64,000 bases of DNA, taken from positions 47,841 to 111,840 of the forward strand of contig NZ_BMOD01000016.1 in NCBI RefSeq assembly GCF_014646895.1, written 5' to 3'. The DNA comes from Deinococcus roseus (GTDB lineage Bacteria > Deinococcota > Deinococci > Deinococcales > Deinococcaceae). The notes under the pieces are model-generated. The model did not search any database. It saw only the letters and a list, made by a program, of their open reading frames with translations, and had not been told where the DNA came from. The position numbers and the translations under genes were made by a program. Of the stretch, positions 36,095-44,197 are shown in pieces (the first letter of the stretch is position 1; every line of letters begins with the position of its first letter).

Positions 36095-36328
36095 TCAGGC
36101 CAGCACCCGGCGTTTGCGGATGTCCACCATCACCATGCGGTAGGCATGCGGAGAAATCTGGTCCCGCAGGGCTTCCAGGGCCTCTTCGATGGTTTCAAAG
36201 GTGTTTTCTTCGTCGGTTTCCAGCAACACCAGGCTTTCATGGGTGATGTAAATGCGCACATCCATTTCGGGGGTATAGGTGGCACAAAACAAACGACCTT
36301 TGCCAGTGGGCAACATGAAATCTTCCAT
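36095..36328 (-). CDS. Hypothetical protein (77 aa)
   Basis: This is a small acidic protein (MEDFMLPTGKGRLFCATYTP, then VRIYITHESLVLLETDEEN and a helix EEALEALRDQISPHAYRM) with a basic end KRRVLA. The alternating pattern suggests a compact beta-alpha domain. I recognise no family. The ATG at 36328 has AAGGAG upstream. It follows the methyltransferase gene on the same strand with a 52 bp gap and is probably co-transcribed. Confidence 0.65.
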   Translation of the reverse strand: MEDFMLPTGKGRLFCATYTPEMDVRIYITHESLVLLETDEENTFETIEEALEALRDQISPHAYRMVMVDIRKRRVLA

Positions 36329-36380
36329 CGTGTTCTCCTTCTTCTTGTGGTGAACTTCTTGTGGGTGAAAGCAATTCATC

Positions 36381-37319
36381 TTACACCCCTTGCAGGGAGC
36401 GGGCCGTGACCACCACTTCGTATTTTCCGGTGATGGTCGTGGTGTAGCGGTGTTTTTGAAAGTAACGCCGGAAAAACGTCACATCCTTGAACAGCAAAGA
36501 CAATTCGGGGTCTCGGTAATTGACCATGCGTGCCCCGTAACTGATTTCTCCGGCAGAGTAGCGGCAGTTGGGAAAAACCAGAATCCAGTGTCCTGCAGGT
36601 TTCACATGCTTCAAGAGCCTCCTGAACACCGGTTCAACCTCGATGTTGGCACTCTGCAGGGTGCCAATGCTGAGGATCAGATCAAACTGCCCAAGGTCTG
36701 CAGGCAGGGCATTGATGTCTGCAGCCAGAAAGAGGTACCCAGGAAAGCGGCTTTTTGCAAGCTCCAGGGCGCTCTCGCTGTGGTCAATGCCCAGGACTTC
36801 AAAGGTGTTCTGTGGGTAAGCCAGATCCAGCAGGTGCAGCTCTTCCCCGCTGTTCACCCCCAGGTCCAGAATGCGGGCATCTGAGGGAAGTTTCAGGCTC
36901 CTCAGGGCTTCCAGCATGTCCAGCAGGAAATACGGTTCCTCCAATTTGTGGATGCGTTGGAATTCGCTTTCTGCACCATACTTTTCGGTGTCTCCTGATG
37001 GGGTGCGGTCCCGTTTGCGCGGCTCTTTTTTCTGGAAGGTGATGGACAGCAGAGGATCTGCGCGTTCTGGCACCCGCATGTAGCATTCCAGACGGTCCGC
37101 CAGGTCCAGCCACACCCTGAGGGGATGGTGCAGGTAGGTGTTCTCCCCTATCACCACCTGTTCTCCAGCATAAAAACCAGGGGCCAGATCAGGGTTGAGC
37201 ACCTGAAAAGTCACCTCCTGAGCAGCAAAAAGCCGTTCAGTGATGGCAGGGATGGCCAGAAAAAGTGGTGTAGAGCTGAAATCCACACCCTGTTTATAAT
37301 ATGAGAAGAAATTAAACAC
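36381..37319 (-). CDS. Class I SAM-dependent methyltransferase
   Basis: This protein of up to 312 residues has a 130-residue N-terminal extension and a Rossmann methyltransferase core: motif I DARILDLGVNSGEELHLL, VLGIDHSESALELAKSRF (motif II), ADINALPADLGQFDLILSIGTLQ (post-II) and a KPAGHWILVFPN strand. The substrate is unknown. The start is uncertain: GTG at 37319 gives the longest form, but the first 11 codons are AT-rich and contain TATTAT and the opposite-strand promoter, so GTG at 37286 is a real alternative. It diverges from the patatin gene. Confidence 0.8.
   Translation of the reverse strand: MFNFFSYYKQGVDFSSTPLFLAIPAITERLFAAQEVTFQVLNPDLAPGFYAGEQVVIGENTYLHHPLRVWLDLADRLECYMRVPERADPLLSITFQKKEPRKRDRTPSGDTEKYGAESEFQRIHKLEEPYFLLDMLEALRSLKLPSDARILDLGVNSGEELHLLDLAYPQNTFEVLGIDHSESALELAKSRFPGYLFLAADINALPADLGQFDLILSIGTLQSANIEVEPVFRRLLKHVKPAGHWILVFPNCRYSAGEISYGARMVNYRDPELSLLFKDVTFFRRYFQKHRYTTTITGKYEVVVTARSLQGV
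37295..37300 (+). promoter_or_regulatory. -10 box of the patatin-like gene
   Basis: TATAAT on the plus strand, 36 bp before the ATG at 37337, which has its own GGAGGGG ribosome site. No clear -35 box is visible. Confidence 0.5.
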
Positions 37320-37336
37320 AAGTTTCGGAGGGGCTC

Positions 37337-38935
37337 ATGAACGGTCTGGTTTTCAGTGGAGGTGGCATCCACTTCGCCACCCACGCAGGTGTGATGGAAG
37401 AACTCTACAGCAAAGACGCTGCAGGAATCGAAGCTTTTCAGGTCATCGTGGGCACCTCTGCCGGGTCCATTTACGGGGCACTGCTGGCTGCCGGGTACAC
37501 CCCAAAACAGGTCAGTTTGCTCAGCACCATCCTTTCCCAGCCGCCTTTTGGAGACACGCTGTTCGATGCAGACCCGGGCAGTTTTGCAGCTGCGTTCCTC
37601 AAATACGACCTGAACTACGTGAAAGGGGCCGTGCGGGGCTGGAACCTGCTCTCGCTCTTTGAAGCTTTCCTGCACCGCGAAACCGCCCAGAAACTGCAGC
37701 AGAACCTCAGATCCGATGCGGATTTCCCGGTGGCAAAACCCCTGCTGGTGGACCGCTACCAGGTCAACCTCAAAGCAGAACGCAACGCCCAGTATTACAC
37801 CCAGCAACTGCATTTCGGGGAAATCCCAAAAGACCTGTTCATTGTGAGCACCAATGCCTACACCGGTCAAAACGTGGTTTTCACCAAAGTGGGCAGCAAA
37901 GAAGAAGAACTGCAGCGGGAAAACCGCCTGTGCTTTCCCACCGATTACATCAACTCCAGCAGCAGCATCCAGACTGCCGTGCAGGTGCAGGCCATGAAAG
38001 TGGCCACCCAGCCTGACCACCCTGAACACCTGCACCTCAGGCGCTTCGAGCACCGGGTGTACTGGGAGTTTGACCGCAGCCTGTACGGAGAACAACTGCC
38101 CATCAGCGTGGCCATCCGAGCCAGCATGAGCATCCCCGGGGTCTTTGAACCCCAGTGGATCCAGAAAACCCTGGAAAAAGGCGAAACCGTGCTGGACCCC
38201 TTCATGGACGGTGGGGTCACCAGCAACTTTGCCATCAGTGTGGCCATCCACCAGGCCCTTGGAAACTGCCAGGACGTGCTGGGCATCTCCCTGACCAACC
38301 TGGGATACCGCCTGCCTGACCCCAGGGTCACCGACAACGCCATCTCCATCCTGATGAGAAGCTTCGATTACTCGGGCGACGCCATCCTGGACCTGATGCG
38401 TGAAGAAGCCGACCTGGACCACAAACGCTTCACCATCATCAACGCCATGAGCCAGCTCAACATCCCCCTGACGGGCGTGTCCCAGCTTCCCAGCCTGATC
38501 GAGGAAGGCAAACAGATCGCAGACAAATACTGGAACACCGCCACCCAGTTTTTTGCCAGCGAGCAGATTGTCACCATGTTCAAAAACCCCGGCCAGATGA
38601 TGATCTACCTCTCCGATGCCGCCACCTCTGGATCAGATGCCTTTGAAGACCTCAAACAGCAGGGCACCAGCCTGCTCCCCACCCCCACCGAGGCCGACGT
38701 GGGCAACCTGCTGGGCGGCCTGCAAAAAGGCGGGGCCTGGATGTGGGTCAGCATCGTGGTCCTGCTGGCCCTCTGCGGAGCCATCAGCCTGCTGATGGCC
38801 GTTCTGAGAAGCCTGGGCGGTCATGGCCTGTGGAGCCTCCTGTGGTTGCTGGCCCTTACGGGACTGGCTTACTGGCTGCTCAGGCAGTATTTGCTGGGGA
38901 TCATTCGGAAGAATCGGGTGGTGGAGATCAAGTAG
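37337..38935 (+). CDS. Patatin-like phospholipase with C-terminal membrane hairpin
   Basis: This 532-residue protein has the patatin catalytic dyad: oxyanion glycine loop SGGGIHF (7-13), nucleophile Ser41 in GTSAGS and Asp291 in DGG. Patatins hydrolyse acyl ester bonds of phospholipids. The domain holds a large insert (about 80-260), and the C-terminus has two membrane helices (about 469-490 and 495-518) ending in a basic tail, so the enzyme is probably attached to the inner membrane from the cytoplasmic side. The ATG follows GGAGGGG. It is a single gene, followed by a palindromic repeat element. Confidence 0.88.
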   Translation: MNGLVFSGGGIHFATHAGVMEELYSKDAAGIEAFQVIVGTSAGSIYGALLAAGYTPKQVSLLSTILSQPPFGDTLFDADPGSFAAAFLKYDLNYVKGAVRGWNLLSLFEAFLHRETAQKLQQNLRSDADFPVAKPLLVDRYQVNLKAERNAQYYTQQLHFGEIPKDLFIVSTNAYTGQNVVFTKVGSKEEELQRENRLCFPTDYINSSSSIQTAVQVQAMKVATQPDHPEHLHLRRFEHRVYWEFDRSLYGEQLPISVAIRASMSIPGVFEPQWIQKTLEKGETVLDPFMDGGVTSNFAISVAIHQALGNCQDVLGISLTNLGYRLPDPRVTDNAISILMRSFDYSGDAILDLMREEADLDHKRFTIINAMSQLNIPLTGVSQLPSLIEEGKQIADKYWNTATQFFASEQIVTMFKNPGQMMIYLSDAATSGSDAFEDLKQQGTSLLPTPTEADVGNLLGGLQKGGAWMWVSIVVLLALCGAISLLMAVLRSLGGHGLWSLLWLLALTGLAYWLLRQYLLGIIRKNRVVEIK

Positions 38936-39118
38936 GGCCGAGAGCCGGCGGCCCAGTGCGACCCAGCCGCCTGGGGAGCACGTAGTCAGGGCCAAGACAG
39001 AGCCGAGAGCCGAGAGCCGAAAATACTGTGCGTAAAGAAAGCTGACTGTCAAGCTGTGAAAAGCTCTGGCAAAAGCTTTCTGGACAGCCCTCGGCCCTTG
39101 GCCCTCGGCCCTCGGCCT
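38935..39118. repeat. Heptamer-armed palindromic element (copy C)
   Basis: GCCGAGA heptamers at about 38936 and 39001-39020 form the left side, and CCCTCGG heptamers at about 39087-39117 the right. The middle carries CTCTGGCAAAAGC as in copy A. An extra palindrome-like block (GGCGGCCCAG with CCGCCTGGGG) lies at about 38947-38975. The element starts at the patatin stop codon and ends 90 bp before metK. Confidence 0.75.
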
Positions 39119-39207
39119 GTTTGCTATCCAATTCCCGATTCCTGCAAACCCCACATGTTATGCTGTTTCCCGTTGGAGTGACTTTTTTGTCGCTCAGGAG
39201 GACAGTC

Positions 39208-40404
39208 ATGCGCAAATACTACACTTCTGAATCGGTGTCTGAGGGGCACCCGGACAAGCTGGCCGATTTGATTTCGGACAGCATCCTCGATGAATTTCTT
39301 CGCCAGGAACCCACCGCCCGTGTCGCTGTGGAAACCCTGGTCACCACGGGCATGGCCGTGGTCGCAGGTGAAGTCACCGCCCAGAACGCCTATGTGGATG
39401 TGCAGAACGTGGTTCGCAAGGCCGTGCGCAGTGTGGGATACACCCGTGCCCACTACGGTTTTGATGCCGATTACTCTGCGGTGATGTCCACCATCCACGA
39501 GCAGAGCCCCGACATTGCAGATGGGGTCAATTACTCCGAGGAGTGGCGTCACATGTCCGAAGAGGAGCGCGCAAAACCCGAGAACCGTTTCAGCATGATC
39601 GGTGCCGGAGACCAGGGCCTGATGTTCGGGTATGCCACCAGCGAAACCCCGGAACTGATGCCCCTGCCCATCACCCTGGCCCACGGCATCACCCGCCGCA
39701 TTGCCCAGATCCGCAAGGAGAACGTGCTGGATTACCTGCGCCCGGACGCCAAGGCCCAGGTCACCGTGGTGCGCGAAAAAGACGACACCTGGGTGGACAC
39801 CGTGGTGATCTCCACGCAGCACAACGAGAAAGTCGAGCAGGAGCAGATCAAAAAGGACATGCTGGCCCTCGTGATCCAGCACGTGATCCCCGAGGCTTAC
39901 CTGCGCGAAGAAACCAAGTATTTCATCAACCCTTCCGGAAAATTCGTGATTGGTGGGCCTCACGGGGACACCGGTCTGACGGGTCGCAAGATCATCGTGG
40001 ACACCTATGGTGGTGCAGTCCCCCACGGTGGCGGAGCATTCTCTGGCAAGGACCCCACCAAAGTGGACCGCAGCGCGGCTTACTACGCCCGCTACATCGC
40101 CAAGAACATTGTGGCTGCAGGTCTGGCAGACAAAGCCCTGGTGGAGGTCTCTTACGCGATTGGTCGCGCCAACCCTGTTTCCATGCGGGTGGACACCTAC
40201 GGCACCGGGAAGGTCAAAGATGGCCAGATCACCGAACTGGTGAAAAAGCACTTCGATGCCCGCCCCCAGGCCATCATTGCAGAGCTGGATTTGCGCCGTC
40301 CGATTTATGCCCAGACCGCTGCTTATGGTCACTTTGGCCGTCCTGAATTCCCCTGGGAAAAAACCGACAAGGCCGAAACCCTCAGGAAATCCGCTGGTTT
40401 GTAA
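39208..40404 (+). CDS. metK: S-adenosylmethionine synthetase
   Basis: This 398-residue enzyme makes SAM from methionine and ATP. Visible are the N-terminal SESVSEGHPDKLADLISDS, signature GAGDQGLMFGYA (GAGDQG hexapeptide) and the P-loop-like GGGAFSGKDPTKVDRSAAY. Length and motifs are standard. The ATG at 39208 follows AGGAGG; a longer frame to 39121 enters the repeat element. It has a near-perfect terminator. I see no SAM riboswitch in the short leader. Confidence 0.97.
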   Translation: MRKYYTSESVSEGHPDKLADLISDSILDEFLRQEPTARVAVETLVTTGMAVVAGEVTAQNAYVDVQNVVRKAVRSVGYTRAHYGFDADYSAVMSTIHEQSPDIADGVNYSEEWRHMSEEERAKPENRFSMIGAGDQGLMFGYATSETPELMPLPITLAHGITRRIAQIRKENVLDYLRPDAKAQVTVVREKDDTWVDTVVISTQHNEKVEQEQIKKDMLALVIQHVIPEAYLREETKYFINPSGKFVIGGPHGDTGLTGRKIIVDTYGGAVPHGGGAFSGKDPTKVDRSAAYYARYIAKNIVAAGLADKALVEVSYAIGRANPVSMRVDTYGTGKVKDGQITELVKKHFDARPQAIIAELDLRRPIYAQTAAYGHFGRPEFPWEKTDKAETLRKSAGL

Positions 40405-40421
40405 ACCAGAACAAACACAAC

Positions 40422-40456
40422 AACCCCGGAAACAGATTTCCGGGGTTTCTTTTTGG
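40422..40456 (+). terminator. Intrinsic terminator of metK
   Basis: AACCCCGGAAA and TTTCCGGGGTT form a perfect 11 bp stem with a four-base loop, then TCTTTTT. Confidence 0.9.
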
Positions 40457-40482
40457 TGGTGTTCTTCTTGCAAGGGGACTGC

Positions 40483-40893
40483 TCAGCTGCGGGCCACGGT
40501 GCGCACAGCTTCAGGTCTGGCATTCAGAAGGGTCAGGATGGTCACGCCAGCAATGGTGTGCATCAGGGCCAGCACCAGTTTGGTGGCCAGTGCAACGGGC
40601 ATGGTGACCACCGGGAAGAAGGACAGCAGCAGAAAAACCCAGCCAATGCCCTGAAAGACCAGCACGCCCCTGCTTCCAGCCCTCTGGGCCAGAGCATAAA
40701 CCCCTGCAGCCACATAAGCAGGAATCAGGGTGGCAAGGGCCACCGGGAGGGCAGTCAGGTCCATGGGGATGGTGCCCTGAAAGACCTGCAGGGGAACGCC
40801 AGTAATTTTTGCGATCAGGAAGACCAGTACGTTGAGAACGGCAGCAATCAGGGCGGCCTGCGTGGCCTTGCGAAGCAGGATGGGGGTGGTCAT
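40483..40893 (-). CDS. Small four-helix membrane protein (DUF6069-like)
   Basis: This 136-residue protein has about four membrane helices with charged ends, beginning ATQAALIAAVLNVLVFLIAK and ending ALMHTIAGVTILTLLN. It resembles the DUF6069 membrane family, of unknown function. The ATG at 40893 follows GGAGAG. It lies just downstream of a MarR-type regulator, and a copy of the regulator's apparent operator (TTAGCCGGCTA) stands right before it, so it is probably the regulated target. Confidence 0.78.
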   Translation of the reverse strand: MTTPILLRKATQAALIAAVLNVLVFLIAKITGVPLQVFQGTIPMDLTALPVALATLIPAYVAAGVYALAQRAGSRGVLVFQGIGWVFLLLSFFPVVTMPVALATKLVLALMHTIAGVTILTLLNARPEAVRTVARS

Positions 40894-40909
40894 GGATCTC
40901 TCCTTTTAT

Positions 40910-40921
40910 TTAGCCGGCTAT
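40910..40921 (-). promoter_or_regulatory. MarR operator before the membrane-protein gene
   Basis: TTAGCCGGCTAT contains the perfect palindrome TAGCCGGCTA and shares TTAGNCGGCTA with the operator at 41405-41418. Confidence 0.65.
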
Positions 40922-40937
40922 GTATTGAGCACAAAAA

Positions 40938-41384
40938 TCAGCAGAAGCCGCCGGGAGGCTCCCCCAGGTTTTGGGTGATCTGTTTAAACATGCGGTTCAG
41001 CAGCATTATTTCCGCCTGACTGAGCCCTTGCACCGTGAGTTTCTCCAGTTCGTCCCAGACCTCCACGATTTGTGGAATCAGGGCTTTTCCTGCAGGCGAA
41101 AGGCAAATCAAAGTGGCGCGGGTGTCGGTGGGATCGGGAATGCGCTCCAGAAATCCTTCTTTTTCCAGTCTGGCCACCATCTTGCTGGCGGTGGGAGGCT
41201 GCACTTCCAGATGTTCGCTGAGGGTGGTCAATCGGGTTTCTCCCACACGGTCCAGCAGCAGCAACAGGAAATCCTGGCCAGGGTGAAGCCCCAGCTTCTG
41301 CAAAAGCAGTTGCGCTGCGTATTTGTGTGTGCGGGCCATCTGAACAATGGCACGACCCAGACTGTGCTGATCCTCGACGGTCAT
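40938..41384 (-). CDS. MarR-family transcriptional regulator
   Basis: This 148-residue protein has the MarR winged helix: LTTLSEHLEVQPPTASKMVARLEKEGFLERIPDPTDTRA, including the Asp-Arg wing (DTRA). The first helices resemble the dimer interface of MarR. It begins at an ATG after AAGGAG and has a consensus promoter whose spacer carries its probable operator, so it should be autorepressed. It precedes a small membrane protein that carries the same operator. Confidence 0.9.
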   Translation of the reverse strand: MTVEDQHSLGRAIVQMARTHKYAAQLLLQKLGLHPGQDFLLLLLDRVGETRLTTLSEHLEVQPPTASKMVARLEKEGFLERIPDPTDTRATLICLSPAGKALIPQIVEVWDELEKLTVQGLSQAEIMLLNRMFKQITQNLGEPPGGFC

Positions 41385-41402
41385 CCGTCTCCTTCTGGTT
41401 TT

Positions 41403-41431
41403 ATGTTAGACGGCTAACTATATTTTGTCAA
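41403..41431 (-). promoter_or_regulatory. MarR promoter with embedded operator
   Basis: On the minus strand TTGACA (41426-41431), a 17 bp spacer and TAACAT (41403-41408) make a strong promoter. The near-palindrome GTTAGACGGCTAAC (41405-41418) lies in the spacer and -10 box. Confidence 0.75.
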
Positions 41432-41462
41432 GTGCCCCTCAACCCGTGTCCAGATGTGCCAC

Positions 41463-41512
41463 CCTGCTTAAGCCATAAGCAGGTGTTGGAACTTGCCCAA
41501 CTCCTTTACCAT
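41463..41512 (+). promoter_or_regulatory. Inverted repeat and -10 box upstream of kptA
   Basis: CCTGCTTA and TAAGCAGG (41463-41483) form a perfect 8 bp inverted repeat with a five-base loop. TACCAT (41507-41512) stands six bases before the ATG at 41519, supporting a leaderless transcript. The repeat may be an operator. Confidence 0.5.
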
Positions 41513-41518
41513 GGCTGC

Positions 41519-42061
41519 ATGGACTGGATCAAACTAGAAAAATTATTGTCGTTTTTGCTCAGGCATTCCCCTGAGACCCTGAATCTGAACATGGACGCTT
41601 CAGGCTGGGTGGAAACTGACGCACTTGTCAAAGCCGTCAAATTCAAGGAGCCAAAATTTGACCTCAAATTCCTGCAGAAAATCGTGAAAGACAGCCAGAA
41701 ACAGCGCTTTTCCTTCTCAGAAGATGGCAGCAAAATCCGTGCCAACCAGGGGCACTCTGTGAAAGTGGACCTGCAGCTTTCCCCTGCAGATCCTCCAGAA
41801 ACCCTCTATCACGGAACAGTGGAACGCTTCCTGGACAGCATCATGCAGGAAGGCCTCAAAAAAGGCGACCGCCAGCACGTGCACCTCTCGCTGGACCTGC
41901 AGACCGCTGAAAAAGTGGGCACCCGACGCGGCAAACCCATCATCCTGACCGTCAGTGCCCGGGAAATGCAGCAGGATGGCTATGTTTTTTATGTGTCAGA
42001 CAATGGTGTGTGGCTCACCGAAAATGTGCCTCCACAATACCTGGACCTGCAACTGTCCTGA
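41519..42061 (+). CDS. kptA: RNA 2'-phosphotransferase (KptA/Tpt1)
   Basis: This 180-residue protein has the Tpt1 catalytic Arg-His-Arg-Arg elements: LSFLLRHSPETLNL, IRANQGHSV, LYHGTVERF and GKPIILTV. Eukaryotic and archaeal homologues move the 2'-phosphate left by tRNA splicing to NAD+, giving ADP-ribose 1'',2''-cyclic phosphate. Bacteria lack that splicing route, so the natural role is open (RNA repair or ADP-ribosylation are suggested for bacterial members). The ATG at 41519 is supported by TACCAT six bases before it. It converges with uvsE with three bases between. Confidence 0.9.
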   Translation: MDWIKLEKLLSFLLRHSPETLNLNMDASGWVETDALVKAVKFKEPKFDLKFLQKIVKDSQKQRFSFSEDGSKIRANQGHSVKVDLQLSPADPPETLYHGTVERFLDSIMQEGLKKGDRQHVHLSLDLQTAEKVGTRRGKPIILTVSAREMQQDGYVFYVSDNGVWLTENVPPQYLDLQLS

Positions 42062-42064
42062 AAT

Positions 42065-42976
42065 TTACACCTGAGACTGCAAAGCCGCCTTCAAATTCCT
42101 GAGGGCGGTTTCTTTGCCTTTGGCTTCCACCTCAATCCAGGGCGCGTCCCACAGGGCCTCCGGGAAATCCAGAATCAGGTCATGGTGGCGGCTGTCGTGC
42201 AAACCTTCCCTGCCGCTGGACAGGTGCACCAGTTGCCAGGAGGGCTCGGACCAGGTCTCACGGGCCAGTTTGACCCACTGCTCGATGCTGGGATCCGACA
42301 GGGAAGGCAGTTTTTCTTTGACCACATGGTGATGGGAATCAAAAACCATGGGCACCCCTGCGGCAATGCAGGCCTCAAAAATCTCTCTGGCAGAGTAGAT
42401 CTTCTCGTCGTTCTCCAGGGTCAATCTGGATTTCACACCTTCAGAGAGGGTCTGGATGGTTTCCACCAGCTTGAACCCTCTGCCTCCTTTGCCACCGTGG
42501 ATGTTCATGAAAGCCCAGCTGGACCTGGGAAGCCCCAGCAAGTCCATCAGCCAGCCCTGGTGCTCCAGGATCTGCACACTGTTCTGAATCACCCGTTCAG
42601 ACTCAGAACTGAGCACCACAAACTGATCGGGATGCACCCCCACCCGGATGCCCAGGCGCTCTGCCTTTTGGCCCACCTCTGCCAGCTGTTCTTGCATCTC
42701 CAGCAAAATGGCTTTGCCCAGACCATCTTCCAGATCGCTGAGCGGGAACAGGTTTGCCGTTACCCGGTACAGCTTCCAGCCTTCCTGATGCACAAAATCC
42801 AGCGCAGACAGCAGCGTGTTGAGGTTGCTCTGGTACAAATCTGCAAGCCTGCCCTTTTGCTCCTCTTCAGAAAATTGCTTGTGACGGGCCAGCGTGGTGG
42901 TGCGGTATCTCACTTCTGGACCGCAGGTGATGCAGACCAGACCCAGTTCAGGCAGAGGTTTCTTCACAAGGGGCAT
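42065..42976 (-). CDS. uvsE: UV damage endonuclease UvsE
   Basis: This 303-residue TIM-barrel enzyme nicks DNA next to UV photoproducts and other lesions. Family features are an N-terminal LGLVCITCG, VHPDQFVVLSSE, NIHGGKGGRG, LENDEKIYS and FDSHHHVVKE, which carry the His, Asp and Glu metal ligands. The ATG at 42976 (MPLVKKPLPELG) matches the usual start; the frame continues upstream to 43402 only as an antisense shadow of mdh. In Deinococcus UvsE acts beside UvrABC in UV resistance. No good ribosome site is seen. Confidence 0.93.
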   Translation of the reverse strand: MPLVKKPLPELGLVCITCGPEVRYRTTTLARHKQFSEEEQKGRLADLYQSNLNTLLSALDFVHQEGWKLYRVTANLFPLSDLEDGLGKAILLEMQEQLAEVGQKAERLGIRVGVHPDQFVVLSSESERVIQNSVQILEHQGWLMDLLGLPRSSWAFMNIHGGKGGRGFKLVETIQTLSEGVKSRLTLENDEKIYSAREIFEACIAAGVPMVFDSHHHVVKEKLPSLSDPSIEQWVKLARETWSEPSWQLVHLSSGREGLHDSRHHDLILDFPEALWDAPWIEVEAKGKETALRNLKAALQSQV

Positions 42977-43017
42977 TGTGCTGGAAAAGCAATTCCGGTA
43001 CAGCAGTGTGGCACACC

Positions 43018-43066
43018 AAAAAAATCCTCTCCCTGACAGGGAGAGGAAAACGCAGCGAGGTGAAGG
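43018..43066 (-). repeat. Hairpin repeat unit after mdh, acting as terminator
   Basis: On the minus strand CCTCTCCCT and AGGGAGAGG pair around GTC and are followed by ATTTTT. The flank CACCTCGCTGCGTTTT matches the copies after tkt (23.6 kb). It starts one to two bases after the mdh stop codon. Confidence 0.8.
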
Positions 43067-43067
43067 C

Positions 43068-44048
43068 TTATTTGGCAAACAGGTGGGAAATCGCGTCGGC
43101 TTCTTCCTGCAGCTCCTGCAGGGTGGCCTGCATGCGCTCGCGGGAGAAGTCATTGACAGGGAGACCCTGCACGATTTCGTAGTCGCCATCTTTGCAGATG
43201 CAGGGGTAACCGTAAACCACACCTTCGGGAATGCCGTAGCTGCCGTCACTGGGAACGCCCATGGAAACATACTTGTCTCCGGTGCCCAGGGCCCAGTCGT
43301 GCATGTGGTCGATGGCAGCATTGGCAGCACTGGCAGCGCTGGACAGGCCACGGGCCTCAATGATGGCCGCACCGCGTTTTTGCACGGTGGGAATGAAGTC
43401 ATTCACCAGGTACTCTTCATCCACCTGCTCGGCGAAGGACTTGCCGTTCACTTTGGCGTTGTAAGGATCGGGGTACTGGGTGGCGCTGTGGTTGCCCCAG
43501 ATGATCACGTCTTCCACATCGGTGGAGGGAACGCCCAGTTTGCCCGCAATCTGAGAAACGGCGCGGTTGTGGTCCAGACGCACCATGGCGTGGAACTGGC
43601 GGGGGGAGAGGTCAGGAGCGCTCTTGGAGGCAATCAGGGCGTTGGTGTTGGCGGGGTTGCCCACCACCAGCACCTTCACATTGCGGGAAGCCACATCGTT
43701 GATGGCCTTGCCCTGCACGGTGAAGATGGCTCCGTTGGCTTCCAGCAGGTCCTTGCGCTCCATGCCTTTGCTGCGGGGGCGGGCACCGACCAGCAGCGCG
43801 TAATCTGCATCTTTGAAAGCAACGTTGGGATCATCGGTCTGCACAATGCCCACCAGCAGCGGGAAAGCGCAGTCTTCAAGTTCCATGGCCACACCCTTCA
43901 GGGCGTTGAGGCCCTGGGGGATTTCCAGCAGTTGCAGAATCACGGGCTGATCCTTGCCGAGCATTTCACCCGAGGCGATGCGGAAAAGCAAGCTGTAGCC
44001 GATCTGTCCTGCGGCTCCGGTCACTGCAACTCTAACAGGGGTTTTCAT
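43068..44048 (-). CDS. mdh: Malate dehydrogenase
   Basis: This 326-residue NAD-dependent enzyme interconverts malate and oxaloacetate. It has the NAD fold VAVTGAAGQIGYSLL, substrate arginines in GARPRSKGMERKDLL, VGNPANTNA, RLDHNRA and catalytic His in IIWGNHSATQYPD. It belongs to the cytoplasmic/Thermus-type MDH group. The ATG follows AAAGGAG. Upstream GGTTAA occurs twice (AAGGTTAACCCTGGTTAAAG) and may be regulatory. It may be read from rplS only if the strong terminator between them fails. Confidence 0.96.
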   Translation of the reverse strand: MKTPVRVAVTGAAGQIGYSLLFRIASGEMLGKDQPVILQLLEIPQGLNALKGVAMELEDCAFPLLVGIVQTDDPNVAFKDADYALLVGARPRSKGMERKDLLEANGAIFTVQGKAINDVASRNVKVLVVGNPANTNALIASKSAPDLSPRQFHAMVRLDHNRAVSQIAGKLGVPSTDVEDVIIWGNHSATQYPDPYNAKVNGKSFAEQVDEEYLVNDFIPTVQKRGAAIIEARGLSSAASAANAAIDHMHDWALGTGDKYVSMGVPSDGSYGIPEGVVYGYPCICKDGDYEIVQGLPVNDFSRERMQATLQELQEEADAISHLFAK

Positions 44049-44146
44049 TTTGAATCTCCTTTAACCAGGGTTAACCTTTACAATGGTAAGCTTTTCGCTG
44101 CAGGCTTTCAAACCTGCCGTGTTTTGAGCCGTCACTGAACAGGAGA

Positions 44147-44184
44147 CAAAAAGCAAAAGGAGGCTGCATGGCCTCCTTTTGCTT
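44147..44184 (-). terminator. Intrinsic terminator of rplS
   Basis: A perfect 14 bp stem (AAGCAAAAGGAGGC with GCCTCCTTTTGCTT, 44151-44184) with a six-base loop. On the minus strand it runs into TTTTTGTC. Confidence 0.9.
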
Positions 44185-44197
44185 CGCTTGAAACAAA

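Noticed and set aside
37337..38935. Patatin gene as part of an anti-phage system
   Set aside because: No cyclic-nucleotide synthase, NTPase or other defence gene flanks it; neighbours are a methyltransferase and metK.
39119..39207. SAM riboswitch upstream of metK
   Set aside because: The spacer after the repeat element is only about 90 bp and shows none of the conserved helices of SAM-I or SAM-II; no terminator or antiterminator pair is visible.
42977..43402. N-terminal extension of uvsE
   Set aside because: It runs through mdh in antisense; the UvsE family begins near MPLVKK at 42976.
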